This document shows positions 1-7,037 of a stretch of DNA of 13,274 nt, one piece after another. The notes under the pieces were generated by a model. It worked only from the letters and a program-made list of their open reading frames with translations. It made no database searches and was not told where the DNA came from. The DNA is from DATLYH01 sp035575035 (GTDB lineage Bacteria; Planctomycetota; Planctomycetia; Gemmatales; Gemmataceae), in the NCBI GenBank assembly GCA_035575035.1, contig DATLYH010000360.1, positions 1 to 13,274 on the forward strand, in the 5' to 3' direction. The translations under genes and the position numbers were made by a program. Position 1 is the first letter of the stretch, and every line of letters starts with the position of its first letter.

Positions 1-123
1 AACCATGCCTCCGCCTCCGCCGCAACAACTGCACACTCACCCCTGGTAGCCGCGCCTCCCTCCCCGCCGCCTGAACTTCCCACGCCAACGCCTGCAAAGC
101 GCCCGGGGCCTACCCGTCGCTGA
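1..123 (+). CDS. Possible 3' end of an upstream gene (Pro/Ala-rich tail), partial
   Basis: Reading frame 1 is open from the window edge for 40 codons and stops at TGA 121-123. The translated tail is rich in Ala, Ser, Pro and Thr (for example LVAAPPSPPPELPTPTPAK), which would suit a disordered C-terminus. The last codons and the stop fall inside the first copy of the family A repeat (112-141). No domain can be recognised, and third-position GC in this frame is only moderate. Frame 3 is also open to a TGA at 72-74 and has higher third-position GC, so the real upstream gene could end there, or this stretch may be non-coding. Sequence left of the window would settle it. Confidence 0.2.
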   Translation, partial: NHASASAATTAHSPLVAAPPSPPPELPTPTPAKRPGPTRR

Positions 124-205
124 CGCTCCGGGCTCGGAGGACGATCACCCGTCGCTGACGCGCCGGGCTCGGAGGACCCGTCGCTGACGCGCCGGGCTCG
201 GCGGA
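112..205 (+). repeat. Three tandem copies of 30-bp repeat family A
   Basis: Copies lie at 112-141, 147-176 and 176-205. Each begins ACCCGTCGCTGACG and ends with GGGCTCGG plus a short purine-rich tail. Copy 2 differs from copy 1 at one base and copy 3 at two. Copies 1 and 2 start 35 bp apart, separated by CGATC; copies 2 and 3 share one base. The same unit recurs at 2034-2090, inverted at 9810-9869, and degenerate inside hypF at 12331-12354. GCCCGG at 101-106 can pair with CCGGGC at 128-133. The copies sit just beyond the 3' end of the lipoprotein gene. They look like a dispersed intergenic repeat rather than CRISPR, because there are no spacers of useful length. Confidence 0.85.
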
Positions 206-262
206 AGATCCATCAAGAATTGCTGTGATGTCGATCAGGGACGGCCGGCCGGGATCGTCCCC

Positions 263-706
263 TCAGCGTCGCGCCGCTTCCACCTCAAGGATGATCTGGT
301 TCTTCTTCGGCTCCACGGTCACTTCCAGGCCGGAGGTCTCGAAGCGGTGATAACGTTCGAGGAGGTGCTTCTTTGGCCGCTGGCCCTCTTCAGGGATGGG
401 AGGCATCACGGCCACGCGGTGCTTGCCGACCACCGCGCCGTCGTCCTCCTTGTTTGTCCCCACCTGAAAGGTGCCGTCCGCTTTGACGGTACCGCTGGCG
501 CTGACCACCGGCTCCGTCTGCGACTGGAACATGACCGTGTACCCTTCAAGCTCCTTGATCGGGAAGGGATCGTCCTTGACCACGATCTTCCCCTCGACCG
601 GATACGGCCCGCGGCCGCCGCAGCCGGCCAGGGTCAGCAAAGCCAGCGCCAGGATGCCCGCCAGCATCCGGCAGCGGCACTGGATGAAGCAATCGAGGTA
701 TCGCAT
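263..706 (-). CDS. Small secreted lipoprotein downstream of a DUF1559 gene
   Basis: This 147-residue protein has a signal peptide with a basic, Cys-rich start, a hydrophobic core (LAGILALALLTL) and a lipobox L-A-G-C with the lipidated Cys at residue 29. It is therefore probably an outer-face lipoprotein. The mature part opens with a short beta-rich segment (PVEGKIVVKDDPFPI) followed by a 'SASGTVKADGTFQVGT' turn, which resembles the carboxypeptidase-regulatory/transthyretin-like lipoproteins common in planctomycetes. Such proteins often follow DUF1559 genes, as here. The gene lies 123 bp after the DUF1559 stop on the same strand and is probably co-transcribed. The ATG at 706 is preceded by AAGGAAG about 10 nt upstream. 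An internal Met at residue 14 would remove the basic n-region and is less likely. Biochemical role unknown. Confidence 0.8.
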   Translation of the reverse strand: MRYLDCFIQCRCRMLAGILALALLTLAGCGGRGPYPVEGKIVVKDDPFPIKELEGYTVMFQSQTEPVVSASGTVKADGTFQVGTNKEDDGAVVGKHRVAVMPPIPEEGQRPKKHLLERYHRFETSGLEVTVEPKKNQIILEVEAARR

Positions 707-755
707 GCCTGGGTTTCTTCCTTTTGCACCGCCCGCGTCCGACCGCTGGGGCCGG

Positions 756-819
756 CACCGGCGCAGTTCCGCGCTGCTCTGCGGGCTTCTACCAAAGGAG
801 AGGGAGAAGTGCGCCGGTG
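756..819. other. 10-bp perfect inverted repeat between the DUF1559 and lipoprotein genes
   Basis: CACCGGCGCA at 756-765 is the exact reverse complement of TGCGCCGGTG at 810-819, with a 44-nt loop. It fills most of the 123-bp gap between the two minus-strand genes. There is no T-run after either arm, so it is not a convincing intrinsic terminator. It could stabilise or process the mRNA and so set the ratio of the two proteins, but in GC-rich DNA a match of this size may be chance. Confidence 0.4.
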
Positions 820-829
820 TCCGCCCGCT

Positions 830-1768
830 TCAGAAGCTGGCCGGGATGACCTGGCCGTCATCTCGCTGGGCGAGCCAGTCCAGGGCGTTCAGGTCAATGG
901 AGACCTGGATGGCCCGGACGCCGCCATCCCCCATAACGAACTGGCAGATGCCCGGGTGCCAGCTGCCGAAGATACCGGTGCCGCTGACGTTGGGATCTCG
1001 GGCCAACGCAGCCCCGACGCCGGCCTTCTTGGTGATGGCGTTCTCACGATCGCCGTTGTAAATGGCGAGGTCGGGGTTGAAGCCGAACCGGCCCGGGCGG
1101 ATATGCTTCTCGCCGAGAAAGATCGTGTTGCTCAGGCCGTCTGAGACCGCCTGGAAAGTCAACGGCCTCCACCCGGTCGTCATGCGCCAGAAGACGCCAT
1201 TGGCGGCAGTGAGCCCGGCCGGGACGTTGCCGACTTCGAGATCGCGATTGTTGTAGTCGGCATAGCCGGAGCGATTGCCGCTACAGCCGGCGTAATCGCT
1301 CAGGGCGCCCGGCACATGTTGGCCCCGGCCGTTGTCGTCGTCGAGTTCTTGGCTGACCGGCGGCGGACCGTAGGGGTTGCGCCGGGTGGGGCAGAAATAG
1401 ATCTTGATCGGCGTTTCCCGGGCTTGCGGCGGCATAAGGTAATAACGCCGACGGTTGGGGTCGGTGTCGTTCCACAGTTTGTAGAGCGCATCCTGTTCGA
1501 TGTACGGCATGAGCAGGACGGCCCAGGTGTCGCCGGGATCGCGGCGAGCGTAGGGGATGGCCCCCTGGGCGTCATGGTAACTGTGGATGGCGAGGCCGAT
1601 CTGCTTGAGGTTGTTGGCGCAGGTGGCCCGGTTGGCGGCCTCACGCACCTTCTGGACGGCGGGCAACAGCAGGGCGATGAGGATGGCGATGATGGCAATG
1701 ACGACCAAGAGCTCGATCAACGTGAAGGCCGGACGCCTTCCGCAACGGCAACTGAGCGGAAGCCGCAT
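830..1768 (-). CDS. DUF1559 family protein with type IV pilin-like N-terminus
   Basis: The 312-residue protein starts with a short basic leader (RR-P-A) followed by FTLIELLVVIAIIAILIALL. This is the prepilin cleavage/methylation motif and hydrophobic helix of type II/IV pseudopilins, with Phe15 as the likely mature residue 1 and Glu19 as the conserved Glu5. The -1 residue is Ala instead of the usual Gly. The DUF1559 signature follows the helix (VQKVREAANRATCANNLKQI, H-S-Y-H). Near the C-terminus the planctomycete H-X9-DG motif is intact (His271 to Asp281-Gly282). Start choice is firm: ATG 1768 lies 7 nt after AAGGGAGGG. DUF1559 proteins form very large paralogous families in planctomycetes and are thought to be surface or pseudopilus components; the exact role is unknown. 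The lipoprotein gene follows on the same strand. Confidence 0.93.
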   Translation of the reverse strand: MRLPLSCRCGRRPAFTLIELLVVIAIIAILIALLLPAVQKVREAANRATCANNLKQIGLAIHSYHDAQGAIPYARRDPGDTWAVLLMPYIEQDALYKLWNDTDPNRRRYYLMPPQARETPIKIYFCPTRRNPYGPPPVSQELDDDNGRGQHVPGALSDYAGCSGNRSGYADYNNRDLEVGNVPAGLTAANGVFWRMTTGWRPLTFQAVSDGLSNTIFLGEKHIRPGRFGFNPDLAIYNGDRENAITKKAGVGAALARDPNVSGTGIFGSWHPGICQFVMGDGGVRAIQVSIDLNALDWLAQRDDGQVIPASF

Positions 1769-1877
1769 AAGAATACCCTCCCTTTACGATTAAAGCAAAT
1801 CAAGGACAGCCCGGGCGAGGCTCTCGGCCTGGCAGCCGCACAACCCCGTTCTCCTCCCGGGTGGGAACGTCCTCTCC

Positions 1878-1906
1878 AGTATAAACACCGGCCTGGCCCT
1901 TGCCTA
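1878..1906 (-). promoter_or_regulatory. Candidate sigma70-type promoter for the DUF1559-lipoprotein pair
   Basis: On the minus strand, TAGGCA (1906-1901, four of six matches to the -35 consensus) is followed after exactly 17 nt by TATACT (1883-1878, five of six to the -10). Transcription would start near 1871 and leave a 5' leader of about 100 nt before the ATG at 1768. The position in a roughly 300-bp gap upstream of a gene with a strong Shine-Dalgarno sequence supports it. Found by eye only. Confidence 0.35.
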
Positions 1907-2033
1907 CAGACTGGCCCGCCGGACGGTAAGAATTCCAGGGGCGCAATTAACCACAGTACTGAGATCTCAGGGTGCGGTCAACCGTCGGCAGGCGAAGAAA
2001 GTGCTCCCCGCGTGAGCGCTCGGGGCTTTGATG

Positions 2034-2090
2034 ACTCGTCGCTGGCGCTGCGGGCTCGGAGCAACGTCACCCGTCAGGGGCGCTGCGGAT
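2034..2090 (+). repeat. Family A repeat pair overlapping the 3' end of the epimerase gene
   Basis: A copy at 2034-2063 matches the 112-141 unit at 26 of 30 positions. Thirty-five bases on, from 2069, a second and more degenerate copy begins with ACCCGTC and continues with CGCTGCGG. This is the same 35-bp spacing as at 112/147. The second copy covers the epimerase stop codon (2067-2069) and roughly its last six codons. Just left of the pair, CCCCG (2006-2010) and CGGGG (2021-2025) could form a small hairpin beyond the epimerase stop, but its stem is too short to call a terminator. Confidence 0.7.
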
Positions 2091-3098
2091 TTCGACCAAT
2101 GCATTCTGCCGATACCAGGCGATCGTCTCCTGGATGGCCTCGTCAAATGAATAGCGCGGCCGATAGCCCAACTCGCGTTTCGCCTTCTCGATGCTGAAAT
2201 CGAGGTTCAGTCCCAGGAACTTGAGCCGGGCTTGCGTCAAGGGGGGCGGCTTGGCCGTCCCCTTGCGCCGCGCCCGCCGCTCCATGACACCGGCCACGAC
2301 CCGTGCCAGCCACAACGGCACCGAGAGCGGCGGCGGTTTCGGCAGGTCCAGCCCCTTGACGATGGCCTCGATGAAACGCCGCTTCGAGACGAACTCGCCG
2401 TCGGTCAGATTGTAGACCTGGCCGACCGCCCGCGGCTCCTCGATCGCCCGGAAGACCGCCTCGACCAGGTTGCCGACGTAGATAGTGTTCATCGCCTTGT
2501 CGCCGCCGCCCAGGCTCAGATAGCGGACGCGGCGGCGGCGCAGGTTCTCGATCAGCCGCGGCATCACCGTGCGGTCGCGCGGGCCATAGACGAACCCCGG
2601 CCGCAGCACCACCACCGGAACACCGTGCTCGCGGTGGTACGCCAGCGCCAAGCGCTCGGCCTCGACCTTGGTCTGGGTGTAGCCGTCGATGTGGTGGTCG
2701 GGGAGCGGCTCGCTTTCGTCGGTGCCGTGGTGGTCGCGGGCAGCGTAGACGCCGAGCGTGCTCAGATGGACGAAACGCCGCAGCGGCCGGCCCTTGCACG
2801 CCTCCAGCAACCCGCGGAGCGCATCCACGTTGACGGCGCGATACTCCTCGACCGGCCCCCAGTCGCCGACCTTGGCGGCACAGTGCAGCACCAGGTCCAC
2901 GCCGTCCACTGCCCGGCGTACCAGGTCGATGTCGGTCAGATCGCCGCGGCGGATGTCGGCGCCCAGACGCTCCAGCAGCGCCGTGTCGCTGCCGGGCCGG
3001 GCGATGGTGCGGATCGGGATGCCTCGCGCCGCGCAGGCCTCGGCCAGGTGACTGCCGACAAAGCCGGTCGCGCCGGTGATCAGACAAGGTAAGGCCAT
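2067..3098 (-). CDS. NAD(P)-dependent epimerase/dehydratase or 3-beta-HSD-like extended SDR
   Basis: The 343-residue protein opens with the Rossmann motif TGATGFVGSH (residues 8-17, T-G-x-x-G-x-x-G). It continues with RPGSDTALLERLGADIRRGDLTD and HCAAKVGDW, typical of nucleotide-sugar epimerases and 3-beta-hydroxysteroid dehydrogenase-like SDRs. The catalytic pair Tyr140-x3-Lys144 (YTQTK) is intact, with upstream STLGVY supplying the Ser/Thr. The GTG at 3107 is an alternative start, but ATG 3098 has AGGTG six nt upstream. It is the last gene of the inositol-phosphate synthase and isomerase run, 75 bp after the isomerase with no clear terminator between. It may reduce or epimerise a sugar or cyclitol made by that pathway; the substrate cannot be told from sequence. 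The final residues (RSAPDG) and stop codon overlap a family A repeat. Confidence 0.88.
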   Translation of the reverse strand: MALPCLITGATGFVGSHLAEACAARGIPIRTIARPGSDTALLERLGADIRRGDLTDIDLVRRAVDGVDLVLHCAAKVGDWGPVEEYRAVNVDALRGLLEACKGRPLRRFVHLSTLGVYAARDHHGTDESEPLPDHHIDGYTQTKVEAERLALAYHREHGVPVVVLRPGFVYGPRDRTVMPRLIENLRRRRVRYLSLGGGDKAMNTIYVGNLVEAVFRAIEEPRAVGQVYNLTDGEFVSKRRFIEAIVKGLDLPKPPPLSVPLWLARVVAGVMERRARRKGTAKPPPLTQARLKFLGLNLDFSIEKAKRELGYRPRYSFDEAIQETIAWYRQNALVEIRSAPDG

Positions 3099-3173
3099 CG
3101 CTCGCACCTGCCGGGGTTGGTCCCCCGAATTGGGGCGGATTCGGCTGCGGTTGCGGAATGGTATAGGGAATCG

Positions 3174-4010
3174 TTAAAGCAGCGGCAGGATGCGCTCTCG
3201 CGCCGTGCGGGCCGCCGTGTCGGGGTCATCGACATAGGGGTAGAGCTCAATCGTGATCCAACCCTGGTAGCCGATGGCGCGGATCGCCTGGAGGGTGGCG
3301 GCGAAGTCGATGGCCCCTTCGCCGGGGACCAGGTGATGGTGGACACGGCTGGCGGCGATGTCCTCCAAGTGGAAGTGGCGGATGTAGCGGGCTAGGCGAT
3401 GCACCGTGGCGGCCGGCTCGTCGCCGACGCAGTAGAAATGGCCGATGTCGAAGTTCAGCCCGACGGCCGGTGAGTCAATGTGCTTCATCAGCTCCTCGAA
3501 CTGGTCGGCCGTCTCGATCAACAGGCCCGGCTCCGGCTCAATCAGCAGCAGCACGCCTTCCTTCTCGGCATGCTCGGCGACCGGCTTAAGCATCTCGACG
3601 AACAGCCGCAGCGCCTGACCCCACGAGGTGCCCGGCTCGACCGGTCCGCCCGGCTCGGTGGTGATGCAGCGGGCGCCCAGCTCGCGGGCCAGGGTCAGCG
3701 CCCGGCGGGTATGGTCGATGCGGACCTGGCGGTAATGGCGGTCAGGCTCGATCCACGACGGGTGCCAGTATTGTTGCCGCGAATCGCTGATGGCGTTCAT
3801 CATGAACGCGTTGACATTGGAGATGGCCAGGTTGTGCCGGGCCAGGGCGTCACGGATGGCCTGCTTCTGCTCCTCCAACAGACCGGCGGGCCAGGCATGC
3901 GGCACATCGGCCATGATCTCGATGCCGTCATAGCCGATGGCCGCTACCCGCCGGGCCGCTTCGGCGAACGGGAATCGCAGGTAAGCGTTGCTGCTGAAGG
4001 CCAATTTCAT
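3174..4010 (-). CDS. TIM-barrel sugar phosphate isomerase/epimerase (AP endonuclease 2-like family)
   Basis: At 278 residues it has the usual length for the xylose isomerase-like TIM-barrel family. The N-terminus (MKLAFSSNAY, then AARRVAAIGYDGIEIM) is a typical first strand and helix. The metal-binding residues can be placed: Glu158 (LLLIEPEP), Asp188-x-x-His191 (NFDIGH), His214 (HFHLED) and Glu255 (ITIELYP). Members isomerise or epimerise sugars, keto-sugars or inosose using a divalent metal. ATG 4010 was chosen over ATG 4031 because it begins at the canonical first strand, follows GGGGA by six nt, and overlaps the stop of the upstream inositol-phosphate synthase gene as ATGA. That overlap implies translational coupling. 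An inosose isomerase or a relative acting on a cyclitol is plausible from context, but the substrate is not established. Confidence 0.88.
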   Translation of the reverse strand: MKLAFSSNAYLRFPFAEAARRVAAIGYDGIEIMADVPHAWPAGLLEEQKQAIRDALARHNLAISNVNAFMMNAISDSRQQYWHPSWIEPDRHYRQVRIDHTRRALTLARELGARCITTEPGGPVEPGTSWGQALRLFVEMLKPVAEHAEKEGVLLLIEPEPGLLIETADQFEELMKHIDSPAVGLNFDIGHFYCVGDEPAATVHRLARYIRHFHLEDIAASRVHHHLVPGEGAIDFAATLQAIRAIGYQGWITIELYPYVDDPDTAARTARERILPLL

Positions 4011-5278
4011 GATTTGTCCCCACGGTTGCATGTGCCTGCCGAAGCCGCCCTTGGCTCGCCGCTCAACGGAACGTTGCCTCGCACCGCCTGGACATACTGT
4101 TCGAGGAGCGCGAACTGCTTGAAGAAGTCATGCTCCTCGACCCCCATCGGGCTCTTGAAGAAGCAGGCCAGGTGGCGAAGGACGCCGGCCTCGCCGCGCC
4201 GCTGGGCCAAGAGCGCTAGCCGGGCCAGGTCCAGCACCAACGGCGCCGCCAGGATCGAGTCGCACCCCTGCCAGGTGAATTGCAGCGCCATCTTCACCCC
4301 CAGGAAGCCGCGGAAGTGGATGTGGTCCCACGCCGTCTTCCAGTCGTCCAGCGACTCGATGTACTCGATGGAGACGTGGGTCTGCGGCCGGTAACCGAGG
4401 ATGTGGGAAAGGACCTGGTCCTTGGTGCGCACCTTCGACGCCTTGTTGGCCGGGTCGTCGAGCACCAGGCCGTCGCGGTTGCCGAAGATGTTGTGGCCGA
4501 CCCAGCTGAGGACGCGCAGGTTGCGGCGGGCGAACATCGGCGCCAACACCGTCTTGAGCAGGGTTTCGCCCGTCTTGCCATCCTTGCCGCCATAGACCGC
4601 CCCGCGACGGCGGGCCAACTCCTCGATCGCCGGCACCGATGCGCCCAGCGACGGCGTGAAGTTGACATACGGCAGTCCCAGGTCGAGGGCGGCCCAGGCA
4701 TAGAGCGCCGACGCCGGCAGCACCGGCGGACCGCGCCGCTCCAGGGCCGGCGCCAACCGTTCCAGCAAGGCGTGCAGCTCGCCCAGCTCGAACGGCGGCT
4801 CGGTCGAGGCGACATTGAGCACTACCACCTGCTCCAGGCGGTGCGTTTCCCGGAAGGCCAGCAGGTCTTCCTGAATCCGCTCGATAGCGGCACGGGGCGT
4901 CTCCGCCTGGTGAGCCTCCGGCAGGTCCGCCAGGCGCTCGATGGCCGCCCCCGCGTTCAGCACAGTGCCGACGCGGACATTCTCCGCCCAGGTGCCTAGG
5001 TCGGCGGCGCAGGCCTCCACCAGGCCGGGGGAAAAGATATCGGACCGCTCCTGGAATTCCCGGATGGTCTGCCGGTAGCTGGTACGGCGCACGTCATGGC
5101 CGCCGACAACGAACTGCTCCGGCCGGTCCAACTCCAGACCGTCGAACAGGGGGAGGGCCGTCACCAGGCCGGTGGTGTCGATCAGACCGCGCCGCAGCGC
5201 AGCCAGCCCCAGGGCTGCGGTCGTGCCGACGCCGCCAAAGGCACCAATCAACCACAATCCCACCCGCCGGTCGGTCAT
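4007..5278 (-). CDS. ino1: myo-Inositol-1-phosphate synthase (inositol-3-phosphate synthase)
   Basis: The 423-residue product matches the prokaryotic Ino1 family. It converts glucose 6-phosphate to 1D-myo-inositol 3-phosphate with bound NAD. The Rossmann motif is GAFGGVGTT near residues 12-20. The family core GGKDGKTGETLLKT lies at about 229-242. The catalytic region SWVGHNIFGNRDG, DPANKASKVRTKDQV, and the C-terminal FTWQGCDSILAAPLVLDLA follow in order. Length is normal for bacterial forms, shorter than eukaryotic Ino1. ATG 5278 fits the family N-terminus; a TTG at 5317 would add 13 residues without a good ribosome site. The gene heads a minus-strand run with the isomerase (ATGA overlap) and epimerase. 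This suggests inositol phosphate made here is further modified, perhaps for a lipid head group, glycan or compatible solute. No upstream promoter was convincing. Confidence 0.92.
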   Translation of the reverse strand: MTDRRVGLWLIGAFGGVGTTAALGLAALRRGLIDTTGLVTALPLFDGLELDRPEQFVVGGHDVRRTSYRQTIREFQERSDIFSPGLVEACAADLGTWAENVRVGTVLNAGAAIERLADLPEAHQAETPRAAIERIQEDLLAFRETHRLEQVVVLNVASTEPPFELGELHALLERLAPALERRGPPVLPASALYAWAALDLGLPYVNFTPSLGASVPAIEELARRRGAVYGGKDGKTGETLLKTVLAPMFARRNLRVLSWVGHNIFGNRDGLVLDDPANKASKVRTKDQVLSHILGYRPQTHVSIEYIESLDDWKTAWDHIHFRGFLGVKMALQFTWQGCDSILAAPLVLDLARLALLAQRRGEAGVLRHLACFFKSPMGVEEHDFFKQFALLEQYVQAVRGNVPLSGEPRAASAGTCNRGDKS

Positions 5279-5320
5279 GATGGCCAGAGGGCCGGTTTGT
5301 CGCGGGCCCTCCCTCAAGGA

Positions 5321-5476
5321 ATGTTCGGCGCGGCCCTTTTCTTCCTTCTCCTGATGGACGCCTTACTCATTCTCTACAGGCGACCCACGAACCGCAAGCT
5401 CCACCTGCCCGTCGGCTCACCAGGGCACGGTTTGGGATTGCGCAAGATGCGCCTTGACCGAGCGAATTACAATTAA
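5321..5476 (+). CDS. Doubtful 51-residue single-TM small protein
   Basis: ATG 5321 opens a 51-codon frame ending TAA 5474-5476. It encodes a hydrophobic stretch (FGAALFFLLLMDALLILY) followed by a basic tail (RRPTNRKLHL and later LRKMRLDRA), the topology of a small membrane protein with a cytoplasmic C-terminus. Third-position GC is about 74 percent, near the window's coding genes. It lies 41 bp before the coiled-coil membrane gene and would fill the divergent gap with the inositol-phosphate synthase gene. Against it: AAGGA abuts the ATG with no spacing, and the same DNA must hold the promoter of at least one neighbour. Conservation across relatives would decide. Confidence 0.25.
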   Translation: MFGAALFFLLLMDALLILYRRPTNRKLHLPVGSPGHGLGLRKMRLDRANYN

Positions 5477-5517
5477 GAGGCACCGCTCCGCGCTCATCGA
5501 GAGAGTAGTATTTCTTT

Positions 5518-6999
5518 ATGCGTAACCTGCTGTTCACCGTCCTGGGTCTTCTCGAGTTCGCCGTTGCGGCCGTGCTGGTCGGGTTTGGCTGGCAGCTGCC
5601 CAGCGCTGCCGAGGTGGGCGATAGCTTCGGCAAGGCCGAGCGCGCTACCCGCAGCACCGGTTCCCAGGTTCGTCTGGTCCGCCGGCAAATCCACGATCTG
5701 CGCCGGCCGGAGATGCACGACCTGGCCGTCAAGCTACAGAAGCAGACGCGCACCGTGACGGCTGCCCTCCGCAACCAGCGCATCGATTACGAAGCCGTCG
5801 GCATCACCCGGGACACCCTCGGCGATGTAGCGGCGGGCCTCGACGGGCTGGCCCACGCTCTGGACCCGGAGGCGGTCGGCAAACTTGGCGAGGGCCTCGG
5901 CGCCGCGGCCGCTTACCTGGACGAGAAGGTCGCTCCTTCCGCCGAGCAGGCCGCCCGGACGCTGGAGGAATCGACACGCTCCCTCCGCGCCGACGCCCAG
6001 CGCCTCAGCAAACTGCTGCGCGAGGCGCCGCCCGATCTGAAGGCGGCCCGTGAGATCCACGACGGCATGGTCAGCTTCAGCAAGGGGCTTGACCAGATGA
6101 GCGCCAGCCTTAACGTGCAACGGCTGGACACCATCCGTGAAGGCTTCAAGGGACTGGAAACCGCGCTGACCACCGGCGCCGAGCAGGTTGAGCGGCTGGC
6201 CCGCTACAGTTATCCGGTGGTGACGTTCCAGGGCCTCAAGCCGCATGTGGAGCAGCGGCCGTTCTGGCCCGAGGGGAGCACCATCGCCGAGGGGATGCGC
6301 CAGGCGGCGGCCGGGGTCAAGGAAGCGGCCCGGGAGACCGACCGCCTCGCCGCCGATTTGCCCCGGCTGCGGGCGTCACTGGACGCCAGCCGCAAGGTCG
6401 CCGACAAGACCCGCGAAGCGCTGGCCGCGGCGCTGGCGCAGCAGGACCAGCTCGAGCCGCTGCTCCGGAGTGTGCCCGAACATGCCGCCCGCCTGGCCGA
6501 GGAGTTGCCCCGGCTGGGTGCCGACCTGGCCCGCATCCTGCGCGACACCGCCCGGCTCAAGGAGGTGGCCGAGGCCCTTCGCCAGGCGCAGAAGGGATTG
6601 GACAGCGCCGTGGCCCGCTGGCCGGAGCTGCGCCAGACGCTGACCCGCTCGGCAGCGCTTCTGAAGATGACCCAACGGCAGCTCGACCAGGCGTTGGAGC
6701 ACCGCGAGGAGTACGAGGCGGCGTTGCAGCAGACGGTGGTCCTGGCCGAGGCCTTCGCCGAGATGCTCCCCTGGTTCACCGAGAACCTGGACCGCCAGCT
6801 CGCCCAGCAGGAGGCAACCCTGGACGACCTGGGCCGGAGCATCGACGAGGTGGGCGACACGCTGCCGGTCTACGCCCAAACCGCCTCGCGCCTGACGGGC
6901 ACAGCCCGGCTGCTGCTCGGGCTGGTGGCGGCAATCGTCGGCCTGCACGGCGGCTACCTGATCCTGAGTGTGCGGTTGGGCCGGCCGTTCTCGGTCTGA
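5518..6999 (+). CDS. Two-TM coiled-coil protein of unknown function
   Basis: This 493-residue protein is not recognised as a named family. It has an N-terminal membrane segment (about residues 4-28, LLFTVLGLLEFAVAAVLVGF) and a C-terminal one (about 464-483, LLLGLVAAIVGLHGGYLIL). Between them lie about 430 residues of Ala/Leu/Arg/Glu-rich helix with heptad-like spacing, interrupted near 230-260 by a proline- and aromatic-containing break (YSYPVVTFQGLKPHV, PFWPEG). Motifs of the type LPRLxA-L repeat in the second half (LPRLRASLD, LPRLGADLAR). A long helical hairpin or rod tethered at both ends is the simplest model, as in envelope-spanning or membrane-organising proteins; which side it faces is unclear. 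Start ATG 5518 lies close to the first TM; the ribosome site is weak (GAGAGAG about 13 nt upstream). The amidohydrolase begins 38 bp downstream. Confidence 0.8.
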   Translation: MRNLLFTVLGLLEFAVAAVLVGFGWQLPSAAEVGDSFGKAERATRSTGSQVRLVRRQIHDLRRPEMHDLAVKLQKQTRTVTAALRNQRIDYEAVGITRDTLGDVAAGLDGLAHALDPEAVGKLGEGLGAAAAYLDEKVAPSAEQAARTLEESTRSLRADAQRLSKLLREAPPDLKAAREIHDGMVSFSKGLDQMSASLNVQRLDTIREGFKGLETALTTGAEQVERLARYSYPVVTFQGLKPHVEQRPFWPEGSTIAEGMRQAAAGVKEAARETDRLAADLPRLRASLDASRKVADKTREALAAALAQQDQLEPLLRSVPEHAARLAEELPRLGADLARILRDTARLKEVAEALRQAQKGLDSAVARWPELRQTLTRSAALLKMTQRQLDQALEHREEYEAALQQTVVLAEAFAEMLPWFTENLDRQLAQQEATLDDLGRSIDEVGDTLPVYAQTASRLTGTARLLLGLVAAIVGLHGGYLILSVRLGRPFSV

Positions 7000-7037
7000 C
7001 ACCGCCGCTCGCGGTTTCGCAAACCTTCTTCGCGGCT

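Noticed and set aside
112..205. CRISPR array
   Set aside because: The repeats are separated by five bases or share a base, so there are no spacers; no cas genes are present.
1316..3092. Long plus-strand open frames opposite the DUF1559 and epimerase genes (1316-2197 and 2232-3092)
   Set aside because: Both lie antisense to genes with strong family motifs and have low-complexity, Arg/Gln/Val-rich translations typical of shadow frames.
3099..3173. Terminator between the isomerase and epimerase genes (CCCC-GAATT-GGGG)
   Set aside because: The stem is only four base pairs and no T-run follows on the minus strand.
5279..5317. TTG start at 5317 for the inositol-phosphate synthase
   Set aside because: It lacks a ribosome site and adds a basic, non-family leader before the Rossmann motif; ATG 5278 fits better.
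5454..5473. Promoter TTGACC ... TACAAT before the coiled-coil gene
   Set aside because: The spacer is only 8 nt, and no -35 lies at 16-18 nt from TACAAT.
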